Source of the DNA: Kaistia defluvii
Lineage (GTDB): Bacteria; Pseudomonadota; Alphaproteobacteria; Rhizobiales; Kaistiaceae
DNA length: 64,000 bases
Reading direction: 5' to 3'
NCBI RefSeq assembly: GCF_026343955.1
Contig: NZ_JAPKNI010000009.1
Location: forward strand, 117,038 to 181,037
The notes under the pieces were generated by a model that searched no databases, was not told the origin of the DNA, and was given only the letters and a program-made list of their open reading frames with translations. Position numbers and translations under genes: made by a program. This document shows positions 49,212 to 58,983 of this stretch, piece by piece (within the stretch, counting starts at the first letter, position 1; each line of letters opens with the position of its first letter).

Positions 49212-49262
49212 TAGAGTTGCCGCAAGGCTGCTTCGTTCGCGGCCAGGGGCAGGGACATCGGC

Positions 49263-49742
49263 GTGACGCTTGAACAGGATATCGCTCTTCTCTCGACGGT
49301 GCCGCTCTTCACGGCGCTTTCGCCAGACCATCTGCGCCTGATCGCGTTCAGCGCGACGCGGCTGGAACTGCCGGCCGGGCGCGTGCTGTTTCGCGCCGAC
49401 AGCAAGGCGCTGTCCGGCTTCGTCGTGATGTCGGGCGAGATCGAGATGGCCGATGGCCATGGCGAGAACCACAGGCGGCTCGGCCTGTTCGGCCCGGGCA
49501 CGCTGCTGGGCGAAGTGGCGCTGTTCATCGAGACGCGCCGGCCGGCGACGGCGACGGCCACCGGCGACACGCTGGTGATCGAGATCGACCGCACGCTGAT
49601 GCGGCGCATCCTGACGGAATATCCCGATGTGGCGGCGCGGATGCACACCCGCATTGCCGACCAGCTGATGGAAACCGTGGGCGCGCTCGGCAGCCTGGAA
49701 AACCGGTTCGAGGGCGACCGCTTTTCCGCGACGGGCCGGTAA
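49263..49742 (+). CDS. Cyclic nucleotide-binding domain protein without DNA-binding domain
   Basis: A 159-residue protein made almost only of a cNMP-binding beta-roll. LSTVPLFTALSPDHLRLIAF near residue 10, LPAGRVLFRADSKALSGFVV near 36 and FGPGTLLGEVALFIETRRPA near 76-95 give the F-G-E-(x)-A-L-(x)n-R-P/R-x-A phosphate-binding cassette. A short helix follows and no HTH is seen, so it is not a CRP-type regulator on its own. The start is GTG 49263, 51 nt after the response regulator gene, suggesting a two-gene operon. Confidence 0.85.
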   Translation: MTLEQDIALLSTVPLFTALSPDHLRLIAFSATRLELPAGRVLFRADSKALSGFVVMSGEIEMADGHGENHRRLGLFGPGTLLGEVALFIETRRPATATATGDTLVIEIDRTLMRRILTEYPDVAARMHTRIADQLMETVGALGSLENRFEGDRFSATGR

Positions 49743-49808
49743 TCCAGGGGACGCGTCTCCCGGCGACGCGGGCTTCGGTTCGTGGTGCAGAAGACGCGAA
49801 CCGGGCCC

Positions 49809-50612
<804 letters not shown>

Positions 50613-50773
50613 GTGAGGCCCCGGCGGCAGGAGAACCGCGGCGCCCGCAATACGCAATCACGCCGGATATCGCCAACGAAAAATCGCGGGGGCGCGGCGC
50701 GGCAAGGCCGGCGTGGCCCTGGCGATACACCCGAGGCACCATGATGGAATGCAGGAGGACTGTCCCAAAAAGG

Positions 50774-50805
50774 AACGCCCAGCTCCGGGGGGGAAGCTGG
50801 GCGTT
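50774..50805. other. Hairpin in the 376-nt xth-lolA spacer
   Basis: An 11-bp perfect stem (50774-50784 with 50795-50805) with a 10-nt G-rich loop stands alone in a non-coding spacer (50613-50988). AAAAA occurs just to its left, so on the minus strand it is followed by a T run and could terminate lolA transcripts; on the plus strand it has no T tract. No coding region is supported in the spacer. Confidence 0.6.
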
Positions 50806-50988
50806 GCGCTTTGCAGCGCCTTGCGCCCGTCTATGACGCGGCGCTTCGCGGGACCATCTTCGGCGAGACGGGGGGCACTACCGATCGATGGAATGGCCCG
50901 CTGTCTATAGATTTGGTGCGCCCTGGAGCGAATTCAAGTTGGCGTGCCATTTCCATCGCACCGGCGCGTTCACAAGCGCGCGATCGGC

Positions 50989-51663
50989 CTATCTCAGGCT
51001 CTTGTTCGGCAGGTAGTAGTTGATCTTGAAGTTCTTCGGATCGGCCGGTTTGCCGATCTCGACGTCGTAGACGGCGACCGACGTGTCGAGACCCTGCGAA
51101 TCCGTCACGACCCATTGGCGCAGTTCATAGGTGCGCGTGTCGAAGATCAGCTTCAGGCTGCCGCCGCCGAAGCTCGACCCCTGTTCCAGCACCAGCGAGA
51201 TCAGGTCCGGCTCCTCGATCAGCTTGCGCACGATGTTGGAGGAGGTCAGGTCCATCTGGTCGGCCAGAAGATAGCGCAGCGGCGTCTTCTTCAGCGGATA
51301 CAGGTCCTGCGTCATCATCTTGTTGTCGCGGATCGCGACCTGGTTGCCGTCGGCGACGACGTCCATCTTCACCGGCGGGCTGTAGTTGAAGCGGATCTTG
51401 CCGGGACGGGCGAGGAAGAACACGCCTTCCGACTGCTCGCCGCTCGGGCCGAACTGGATGAAGCGGCCCTGCATGGTGCGGATCGAGTTGAAATAGGCGT
51501 TGATCTTGCGAAGCGCGGCCATTTGCTGCGCGTTGAAGGCGGCTTCCGCGCGGCCGGGCAGGCCGATGGCGCCGAGCGCGACCGTGGCGCCGAGGCCGAG
51601 CGTGGTGGCCAGGAAGCGACGCCGGGTCAGGCCGTTTTCCGTATCGATCGTCACGATGGGCAT
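50989..51663 (-). CDS. lolA: LolA-like outer-membrane lipoprotein carrier
   Basis: Periplasmic chaperone that ferries lipoproteins from LolCDE to the outer membrane. The 224-residue precursor has a signal peptide with Arg14-Arg15-Arg16-Phe-Leu (GLTRRRFLATTLGLGATVAL), a twin-arginine-like pattern, and likely cleavage after GRAEA at about residue 41. The mature part has YFNSIRTMQGRFIQFGPSGE and FFLARPGKIRFNYSPPVKMD, the family core. Downstream of ftsK on the same strand (135-nt gap). Confidence 0.92.
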   Translation of the reverse strand: MPIVTIDTENGLTRRRFLATTLGLGATVALGAIGLPGRAEAAFNAQQMAALRKINAYFNSIRTMQGRFIQFGPSGEQSEGVFFLARPGKIRFNYSPPVKMDVVADGNQVAIRDNKMMTQDLYPLKKTPLRYLLADQMDLTSSNIVRKLIEEPDLISLVLEQGSSFGGGSLKLIFDTRTYELRQWVVTDSQGLDTSVAVYDVEIGKPADPKNFKINYYLPNKSLR

Positions 51664-51798
51664 CCTTCGCGTGGTTCGCAGTCTAGCGTCATTCGCGGTC
51701 TTCTTCGCGATGTCGGGCGGCTCCAGGCCGGCATGCGCCGGTGATGGAAAACGTCCCGCCTTGCGACCTAGTTCCGATTGATGGCGATTTCGCGTTCG

Positions 51799-54375
51799 TC
51801 AGAACCGGCCGGCTTCCTCGCCTTCAACGAGAATTTCGCGTTTTCCGGCATGGTTGGCGGCGCCGACAAGGCCTTCCTTCTCCATGCGCTCGATCAGCGA
51901 GGCGGCGCGATTGTAGCCGATCGACAGTCGACGCTGGATATAACTGGTGGAGGCCTTGCGGTCGCGCAAGACCACGGCGACGGCCTTGTCATAGAGATCG
52001 TTCGATTCATCGCCGCCGAGCACCGAACCGCCGGCCTCGCCGCCGCCCGCCTCGTCACCCTCGCCATCGTCTTCGGTGATGGCGTCGAGATAGTCGGGAC
52101 GGCCCTGCAGCTTCAGGTGGCTGACGATCTTCTCGACTTCCTCGTCGCTGACGAAGGGTCCGTGCACGCGCTGGATGCGGCCGCCGCCGGCCATGTAGAG
52201 CATGTCGCCCTGGCCAAGCAGCTGTTCGGCGCCCTGTTCGCCCAGAATGGTGCGGCTGTCGATCTTCGAGGTGACCTGGAAGGAGATGCGGGTCGGGAAG
52301 TTCGCCTTGATCGTGCCGGTGATGACGTCGACGGAGGGGCGCTGCGTCGCCATGATGACATGGATGCCGGCGGCGCGGGCCATCTGCGCCAGGCGCTGCA
52401 CCGCGCCTTCGATGTCCTTGCCGGCGACCATCATCAGATCGGCCATCTCGTCGATGATGACGACGATGTAGGGGATCGGATCGAGCGGCAGGTCTTCCTG
52501 CTCGTAGATCGCCTCGCCGGTTTCCTTGTCGAAGCCGGTCTGGATCGTGCGGGTCAGGATCTCGCCCTTGGCCTTGGCCTGGCCGACGCGGGCATTGTAG
52601 CCGTCGATGTTGCGCACGCCGACCTTCGACATCTTGCGATAGCGGTCCTCCATCTCGCGCACGGTCCATTTCAGCGCGACCACGGCCTTCTTCGGATCGG
52701 TGACGACGGGCGTCAGCAGATGCGGGATACCGTCATAGATGGAAAGCTCGAGCATCTTAGGGTCGATCATGATCAGCCGGCATTCTTCCGGCGTCAGCCG
52801 GTAGAGCAGCGACAGGATCATGGTGTTGATCGCGACGGACTTGCCCGAGCCGGTGGTGCCGGCGACGAGCAAATGCGGCATGCGCGACAGATCGACCACG
52901 ACCGGCTCGCCGCCGATCGTCTTGCCGAGGCCGATCGGCAGCCGCGCCTTCGATTGTTCGAAATCGTTGGCGGCCAGCATTTCGCGCAGGAACACCATTT
53001 CGCGGCGCGCATTCGGCAATTCGATGCCGATGGCATTCTTGCCGGGGATGACGGCGACGCGGGCGGCGATCGCGCTCATCGATCGGGCGATGTCGTCGGC
53101 AAGGCCGATCACGCGGCTCGACTTGATGCCGGGCGCCGGTTCGAGTTCGTACAGCGTCACGACGGGGCCGGGCCGGACATGGATGATGTCGCCGCGGATG
53201 CCGAAATCGTCGAGCACGCCTTCGAGCACGCGGGCGTTCTGCTCCAGCGCCTCGGTGTTGATCTTGGTGCGCGGATCGACGGCGCGCGGGGCGGCCAGAA
53301 AGTCGAGGGTGGGCAGTTCGAACACGTCGTTCTGGCCGCGCGTCGGCTGCGCCTCGCGGGTCTGGCGCTTGCCGGGCCGGGCGCGGGCAGCGGGCTGGGC
53401 GGCACGGCCGGCCGGCATCGGCGCGGGGATCGGCAGGTCGTCGTCCTCCTCGTCGGCCCAGTCGTCGGGATCCGCCTCCATCGGCGCCGTCTTGACGCGG
53501 CCGCTGGTCTGGCCGGCGGCCATGCGTGGCTCGACCCGTCCGATCCGGCCCTCGGGAATGTCGGCGGCCGCGGCGGCGCGGCGTTCCGCCTTGTCGGCGT
53601 TGCCGCGGCCGAAAAGCCGGCCGAGGCTTGCCTTGGCCGAATAGCCGAAATGCGCCAGCGCGCCGAGCGGCACGGTCAGGAAGCTGGAGCGATCCTCCTC
53701 GCCCATGATGTCGTCGGTGTCGAAATCCTCGTCGCGGCGCGAACGCTTGGGGGCGGCGCGGGTCGGCTCGCGGACCGGCAAGGCCTCCTCTTCCTCGCGG
53801 CCGAAGCGGATGAAGCCGGTCGCGTGCAGGAACAGAACAATGGCGAGGAGCGTGAACAGCGCGCCGGCGACGAAGGTGGCGTTGCTGCTAACCGGGGTGC
53901 CGACCACGAGCGCGGGAAGGCGGGCGATGATGTCGCCGATCACGCCGCCCATGCCGGTTGGCAGCGGCCATTTGGCCGTCACCGGCACCAGCGCCAGCAG
54001 CGCGGCGGCGAAGGCGCTGGCGCCGAGCCAGGAAAGCAGCATCGTCTTGCGGAAGCGGCGGCCGCCGAACAGGCAGCGCCAGCCCCAGATCACGGCCGGC
54101 AGCAGCAGCATCGCAACGGCGAGGCCGAAGAACTGCATCAGCAGATCGGCGATGATCGAGCCCGGCAGGCCCAGCATGTTGGCGGCCGGCTTGGACACCG
54201 CATAGGAGAGCGACGGATCGTCGACCGTCCAGGTGGCGAGCGCCGTGGCAATGGCGGCGATGCCGGCGAGAAGCGCCAGCCCGACCAGATGTCCCAGATG
54301 GCGGCGGACAAGCCGGCTCATGCCGTCCTCGTCCTCGGAGGGCATGGGCATTGAAACCGATCGTGTCGAACGCAT
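51799..54375 (-). CDS. ftsK: DNA translocase FtsK
   Basis: Septal DNA pump that clears and aligns the terminus during division. The 858-residue protein has an N-terminal membrane domain with about four hydrophobic segments (first LVGLALLAGIAAIATALATW near residue 30), a charged linker, the RecA-like motor with Walker A LVAGTTGSGKSVAINTM near 500 and Walker B IPYIVVIIDEMADLMMV, and a C-terminal gamma winged helix (KASTSYIQRRLSIGYNRAAS). It is downstream of the aminotransferase gene, which itself follows an exact CtrA box. Confidence 0.96.
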   Translation of the reverse strand: MRSTRSVSMPMPSEDEDGMSRLVRRHLGHLVGLALLAGIAAIATALATWTVDDPSLSYAVSKPAANMLGLPGSIIADLLMQFFGLAVAMLLLPAVIWGWRCLFGGRRFRKTMLLSWLGASAFAAALLALVPVTAKWPLPTGMGGVIGDIIARLPALVVGTPVSSNATFVAGALFTLLAIVLFLHATGFIRFGREEEEALPVREPTRAAPKRSRRDEDFDTDDIMGEEDRSSFLTVPLGALAHFGYSAKASLGRLFGRGNADKAERRAAAAADIPEGRIGRVEPRMAAGQTSGRVKTAPMEADPDDWADEEDDDLPIPAPMPAGRAAQPAARARPGKRQTREAQPTRGQNDVFELPTLDFLAAPRAVDPRTKINTEALEQNARVLEGVLDDFGIRGDIIHVRPGPVVTLYELEPAPGIKSSRVIGLADDIARSMSAIAARVAVIPGKNAIGIELPNARREMVFLREMLAANDFEQSKARLPIGLGKTIGGEPVVVDLSRMPHLLVAGTTGSGKSVAINTMILSLLYRLTPEECRLIMIDPKMLELSIYDGIPHLLTPVVTDPKKAVVALKWTVREMEDRYRKMSKVGVRNIDGYNARVGQAKAKGEILTRTIQTGFDKETGEAIYEQEDLPLDPIPYIVVIIDEMADLMMVAGKDIEGAVQRLAQMARAAGIHVIMATQRPSVDVITGTIKANFPTRISFQVTSKIDSRTILGEQGAEQLLGQGDMLYMAGGGRIQRVHGPFVSDEEVEKIVSHLKLQGRPDYLDAITEDDGEGDEAGGGEAGGSVLGGDESNDLYDKAVAVVLRDRKASTSYIQRRLSIGYNRAASLIERMEKEGLVGAANHAGKREILVEGEEAGRF

Positions 54376-54495
54376 GGTCCGGTCATGTCCTTTGCACGTC
54401 TAGCGCGGGGGCGCTTCGTGAGGAAACGGTCCCGCACTGTCTCCGTCGTTGGATCGTCGGAGGGCCGAAGCCGGTTCCCCTCCTTGGCGATCCGA

Positions 54496-55716
54496 TTAAC
54501 CAAGAACCCGCGCCATGCGGGTCAGTGCTTCCTGAGTCGTCGCCAGGTCCTGGACCATGGCGACGCGGATATAGGGTGTGCCGGGATTGCTCCCGTCCGG
54601 CAGCGGCAGCGACAGATAGGCGCCGGGGATCGTGCGTACGCCCGCCTCGCGCCAGAGCCGCGTGGCCGCCTCGACGCCGTCGCCGACCTCGAGCCAGAGG
54701 AAGAATCCGCCTTCCGGCCGCGTGGCGCGGACCCGGGGGCCGAGCGTCGCCAGCGCCGCGTCATACTTGGCGTTGTAGAGCGCACGGTTCTGCGCGACGT
54801 GGCCTTCATCCGAATAGGCCGCCACCGCCACCGCCTGGATCGGGCCCGGCACCTGCGGCGCCGCCACATTGCGGAAGCGGGTCCAGGTCTCGAGGAAATC
54901 CGGGTCGCCGGCGACGAAGCCACAGCGCAGGCCCGGCAGGTTGGAGCGCTTCGACAGCGAATGGAAGGTCAGGATGTTGGCGTAGCCCGCGCCGAGACGG
55001 TCGGCCGCCTGCAGCACGCCGGGTGGCGGTCCATCTCGGTAGATCTCGGAATAGCACTCGTCGGCGAAGATCATGAAATCATGCGCGCGGGCGATCTGGA
55101 TGACGTGGGTCCAGTCCTCCAGCGTAGCGACGTCGCCCTGCGGCGCGGTCGGCGAGGCGATGTAGACGGCGATGGTGCGGGTGAGCACCTCGGTGGGCAC
55201 CTGGCCGAGATCCGGGAAGGAACCCTCCCGGCCCGAGCCGAGCAGGACCACCTCGGCCCCGGCGACTTCCGCGCCGGCGGCATAGGCCTGGTAGAACGGG
55301 TTGGGCAGCAGCACGACGGGCTTTTCGAGGCCGGGCTTGCGCTGGCGGGCGGTGAGGGCAGCCAGCGTCAGCCCTTCGCGCGAGCCGTTCAGCGGCAGCG
55401 CCATGCGCTCGGGATCGATGGTCGCGTCGAGGCCATAGCGCCGGTCGAGCCAGCGCGCGATGGTCTGTCGGAAGGCATCGGTGCCGCGAATGGGCGGATA
55501 GCGGCCGAACAGCGCGACATTCTCCGCGATCACCGGCGCCACGAAGGCGGGGATCGGATGCTGCGGCTCGCCGATGGTGAGGTTGATCGCGGGCAAGCCG
55601 GGTTCGACGCCTGCCAGAAGGCTATTCAGGCGGGCGAAGGGAGAGGTCTCTTTCTTGGCGCTGGTCGTCACGCTTGCCTTCACACTGGCTGGGTCGCTTG
55701 GCGGGCGGAGTCCCAC
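54496..55716 (-). CDS. Class I/II PLP-dependent aminotransferase
   Basis: Fold-type I aminotransferase of 406 residues. NLTIGEPQHPIPAFVAPVI near residue 45, ASPTAPQGDVATLEDW near 188, DFMIFADECYSEIYRDG near 214 and LTFHSLSKRSNLPGLRCGFV near 250, with the Schiff-base Lys, are diagnostic. DapC-type succinyldiaminopimelate transaminases look similar and are common at this position, but substrate cannot be assigned by eye. The start is uncertain: GTG 55716, GTG 55683 or a later GTG; none has a strong ribosome site. It precedes ftsK by 120 nt on the same strand. Confidence 0.9.
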   Translation of the reverse strand: MGLRPPSDPASVKASVTTSAKKETSPFARLNSLLAGVEPGLPAINLTIGEPQHPIPAFVAPVIAENVALFGRYPPIRGTDAFRQTIARWLDRRYGLDATIDPERMALPLNGSREGLTLAALTARQRKPGLEKPVVLLPNPFYQAYAAGAEVAGAEVVLLGSGREGSFPDLGQVPTEVLTRTIAVYIASPTAPQGDVATLEDWTHVIQIARAHDFMIFADECYSEIYRDGPPPGVLQAADRLGAGYANILTFHSLSKRSNLPGLRCGFVAGDPDFLETWTRFRNVAAPQVPGPIQAVAVAAYSDEGHVAQNRALYNAKYDAALATLGPRVRATRPEGGFFLWLEVGDGVEAATRLWREAGVRTIPGAYLSLPLPDGSNPGTPYIRVAMVQDLATTQEALTRMARVLG

Positions 55717-55756
55717 CCGGGGCTGGATTGCAGAAGAGCAACGTAGCGGCCGTTGG

Positions 55757-55772
55757 TTAAGCCGGCTTTAAC
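55757..55772. promoter_or_regulatory. CtrA-binding box upstream of the aminotransferase-ftsK genes
   Basis: TTAA-GCCGGCT-TTAAC is an exact full CtrA site, about 40-75 nt before the possible start codons of the aminotransferase gene. It is also a near-perfect inverted repeat (GGTTAA...TTTAACC), so a hairpin or another dimeric regulator is an alternative reading. Confidence 0.55.
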
Positions 55773-55792
55773 CATGGCGACGGGGGCCAAAA

Positions 55793-55822
55793 AAAGACCC
55801 CGGCGCGAAGGCCGGGGTCTTT
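55793..55822. terminator. Intrinsic terminator after amtB
   Basis: A perfect 12-bp stem (55793-55804 with 55811-55822) has a 6-nt loop and A residues on its left side. Read on the minus strand this gives the T tract expected at the end of the glnK-amtB transcript. Confidence 0.9.
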
Positions 55823-55874
55823 CCACTCTGGAAGGCTTGTTTTTGGGGTGGGCGCCCGGGGGCGCCCGCCGATG

Positions 55875-57212
55875 CTAGTTGTGGTAGGCGCGTTCGCCGT
55901 GCTCGACGATGTCGAGGCCTTCGCTCTCGACTTCCTTGCGGACGCGGAGACCGATGATGACGTCGACGATCTTGTAGAGGATCGCCGAACCGACGCCGGA
56001 CCAGACGACCGTGAACAGCACGCCTTCGATCTGGATCCAGAGCTGGTGGCCCATCGCGTAGTCGGCGACGCCCGTGCCGCCCAGCGACGGGCTGACGAGG
56101 ATGCCGGTGGCGATGGCGCCGACGATGCCGCCGACACCATGGATGCCGAAGACGTCGAGGCTGTCGTCATAGCCGAAGCTGTTCTTCACCGTGGTGACGA
56201 AGAAGAAGCAGACGATGGCCGCGCCGAAGCCGAGCACGATGGCACCGACCGGGCCGATGAAGCCGGCAGCCGGGGTGACCGCGACCAGGCCGGTGACGAC
56301 GCCCGAGATGCCGCCGAGCATGGAGGGCTTGCCGCGGACGATCCATTCGATCAGCGACCAGCCGATGGCGGCGCCTGCCGTGGCGACGAAGGTGTTGATG
56401 GTGGCGAGACCGGCGACCGAGCCGGCCGTGAGCGCCGAACCGGCGTTGAAGCCGAACCAGCCAACCCAGAGCATCGCGGCGCCGACCATGGAAAGGGTCA
56501 GCGAATGGGGAGGCATCAGATCCTTGCCGAGGCCGGTACGCTTGCCGATGATCAGGGCGCCGACCAATCCGGCGATACCGGCGTTGATGTGGACGACCGT
56601 GCCGCCGGCGAAATCAAGCGCGCCGCGCTGGAACAGCCAGCCGGTCGACTGCCAGACCGAGTGGGCGATCGGCAGATAGACGATCGTGATCCAGAGGATC
56701 ATGAACAGGATGACGGCCGCGAACTTCGTGCGCTCGGCGAACGAGCCGACGATCAGCGTGGCGGTGATCGCCGCGAAGGTCATCTGGAACGACAGGAAGA
56801 CGTATTCCGGAATGGTGCCGGAGAGCGTGTCCGGCGTGATGCCCGCGAGGAAGGCCTTCGAAAGGCCGCCGATCAGCGCGCCGCCATCGGTGAAGGCGAG
56901 GCTGTAGCCGTAGAAAACCCAGATGATCATCGCGACGCAGGCGATCAGGAGAACCTGCATCAGCACCGACAGCATGTTCTTGGTGCGGACGAGGCCGCCG
57001 TAGAACAGCGCGACGCCGGGGACGATCATGGCGAGGACCAGGATGGTCGAAACCAGCATCCAGGCGGTATCGCCGGAATTCAGCGTCGGCACCGCGGCGG
57101 TCACGGCCTCGACGGCCGGCTCGGTGGCGTCCTGCGCGAAGGCGGCGACCGCCGATGCCAGCAGCGCGCCTCCCGCCGCAGCCAGAGAGAAGGGAGCATT
57201 TCGAAGGTTCAT
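55875..57212 (-). CDS. amtB: Ammonium transporter AmtB
   Basis: Trimeric inner-membrane ammonium channel. The 445-residue precursor has a signal peptide (LAAAGGALLASAVAAFAQ, residues 10-27), then eleven hydrophobic helices. GDTAWMLVSTILVLAMIVPG opens the channel domain, and the twin pore histidines are in GGTVVHINAGIAGLVG and DVFGIHGVGGIVGAI. The AGGAGAAC ribosome site precedes ATG 57212. Downstream of glnK, whose product blocks the channel when nitrogen is sufficient. Confidence 0.97.
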   Translation of the reverse strand: MNLRNAPFSLAAAGGALLASAVAAFAQDATEPAVEAVTAAVPTLNSGDTAWMLVSTILVLAMIVPGVALFYGGLVRTKNMLSVLMQVLLIACVAMIIWVFYGYSLAFTDGGALIGGLSKAFLAGITPDTLSGTIPEYVFLSFQMTFAAITATLIVGSFAERTKFAAVILFMILWITIVYLPIAHSVWQSTGWLFQRGALDFAGGTVVHINAGIAGLVGALIIGKRTGLGKDLMPPHSLTLSMVGAAMLWVGWFGFNAGSALTAGSVAGLATINTFVATAGAAIGWSLIEWIVRGKPSMLGGISGVVTGLVAVTPAAGFIGPVGAIVLGFGAAIVCFFFVTTVKNSFGYDDSLDVFGIHGVGGIVGAIATGILVSPSLGGTGVADYAMGHQLWIQIEGVLFTVVWSGVGSAILYKIVDVIIGLRVRKEVESEGLDIVEHGERAYHN

Positions 57213-57359
57213 TGCAGTTCTCCTGTCGGACCGGCGTTGCCGCCGGTTGCCTGCGCCCGGGGCGAAGCCCTTCTCGCAGCTGTTTTTCGATGGGATGGCG
57301 GGTCGACTTGAAGGCTGTGCCACGCGCTGGAGCCAGCGGACGGCGCGAGGCGGAAGGCG

Positions 57360-57822
<463 letters not shown>

Positions 57823-58012
57823 CTCCGACCATTGTGCCGAAAAAAATGTGAACAGCGCAAAAGGGCGGCACGCCGCCTGTCAAAACGCAGGCGTCGCCGC
57901 GATCTCGCCGCAAATTCTGATCGCGGCATGAGCAAATTTCGAATTATGCCTAATTAATAGGCTTTGGTTTCCGCGATGCCTGGCGAACGGGCGAAAGCGG
58001 TCGACGCGATTT

Positions 58013-58864
58013 TCACCGGCTGACCGGCCGGACCAGCCCTTCCTGCGCCACCGAGGCGACCAGCACGCCCTGGCGGTCGAACAGGCTGCCGCGGTTGAAG
58101 CCGCGCGCGCCATGCGCGGAGGGGCTGTCTTCGACATAAAGCAGCCAGTCGTCCATCCGGAACGGCCGGTGGAACCACATGGCGTGGTCGAGGCTGGCGA
58201 CCTGCAGGCCCGGCTCGAACACCGACCGGCCATGCGCCAGAAGCGTGGTGTCGAGCAGCGTCAGGTCGGAGGCATAGGCGAGAACACAGCTGTTCAGCAC
58301 GGGATCGTCGCCGATCGCGATCCTGGCGCGAATCCAGATGGCGTGGCTGGTGCGCGGTTCGTCGCGCCGGAAATAGGCCTTCCGGTCGACCGGGCGCAAT
58401 TCGATCGGCCGCAGCCGCTCCCAGTAGCGGCGCACGCCCGCCGGGGCGCCGTCGAGCAGGGCCGCGCCGATCTCGCCGTCGACCGGCAGGTCTTCCGGTC
58501 CCGGCACGTCGGGCATGGATATCTGGTGCTCCAGCCCGTCCTCGCGGATGTGGAAGGACGCCGACATGATGAAGATCGTCTGGCCGTGCTGGATCGCGAC
58601 GACCCGGCGCGTCGAGAAGCTGCCGCCATCGCGCACCCGCTCGACCTCGTAGACGATCGGCGCGGACGGATCGCCCGGGCGAAGAAAATAGCCGTGCAGC
58701 GAATGCACGAGCCGGTCCGTGACGGTTCGCGACGCGGCCACCAGCGCCTGGCCGATCACCTGCCCGCCGAAAACCCGCTGCCAGCCGGGATCGAAGCTGC
58801 GACCCCGGAACAGATTGTGTTCCAGCGGCTCCAGATCGAGTATCGAGAGAAGGTCGTTGATCAT
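58013..58864 (-). CDS. tesB: Acyl-CoA thioesterase II (TesB)
   Basis: Double-hotdog thioesterase of 283 residues that hydrolyses acyl-CoA to fatty acid and CoA. FRGRSFDPGWQRVFGGQVIG near residue 20, VHSLHGYFLRPGDPSAPIVY near 55 with the tetramer signature, and LDHAMWFHRPFRMDDWLLYV near 225 with catalytic Asp are conserved. The start ATG 58864 fits the family (MINDLLSILDLEPLEHNLF). Divergent from the ubiquinone hydroxylase. Confidence 0.95.
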   Translation of the reverse strand: MINDLLSILDLEPLEHNLFRGRSFDPGWQRVFGGQVIGQALVAASRTVTDRLVHSLHGYFLRPGDPSAPIVYEVERVRDGGSFSTRRVVAIQHGQTIFIMSASFHIREDGLEHQISMPDVPGPEDLPVDGEIGAALLDGAPAGVRRYWERLRPIELRPVDRKAYFRRDEPRTSHAIWIRARIAIGDDPVLNSCVLAYASDLTLLDTTLLAHGRSVFEPGLQVASLDHAMWFHRPFRMDDWLLYVEDSPSAHGARGFNRGSLFDRQGVLVASVAQEGLVRPVSR

Positions 58865-58983
58865 GCTTGCATCGGTCGCGTTCGGAAAATCGGGATCGGC
58901 GGACGTCGCTCAGTTGCGGCCGCCCGCCCACCAAGTCAAGCGGCCACCGGGCGTGGCGGCGCAGAGTCGGAAGGGATGAGTTC

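Noticed and set aside
57213..57359. Second sigma-54 promoter before amtB (TGGCACAGCC on the minus strand)
   Set aside because: The -12 element has the wrong sequence and spacing; cotranscription with glnK explains amtB expression.
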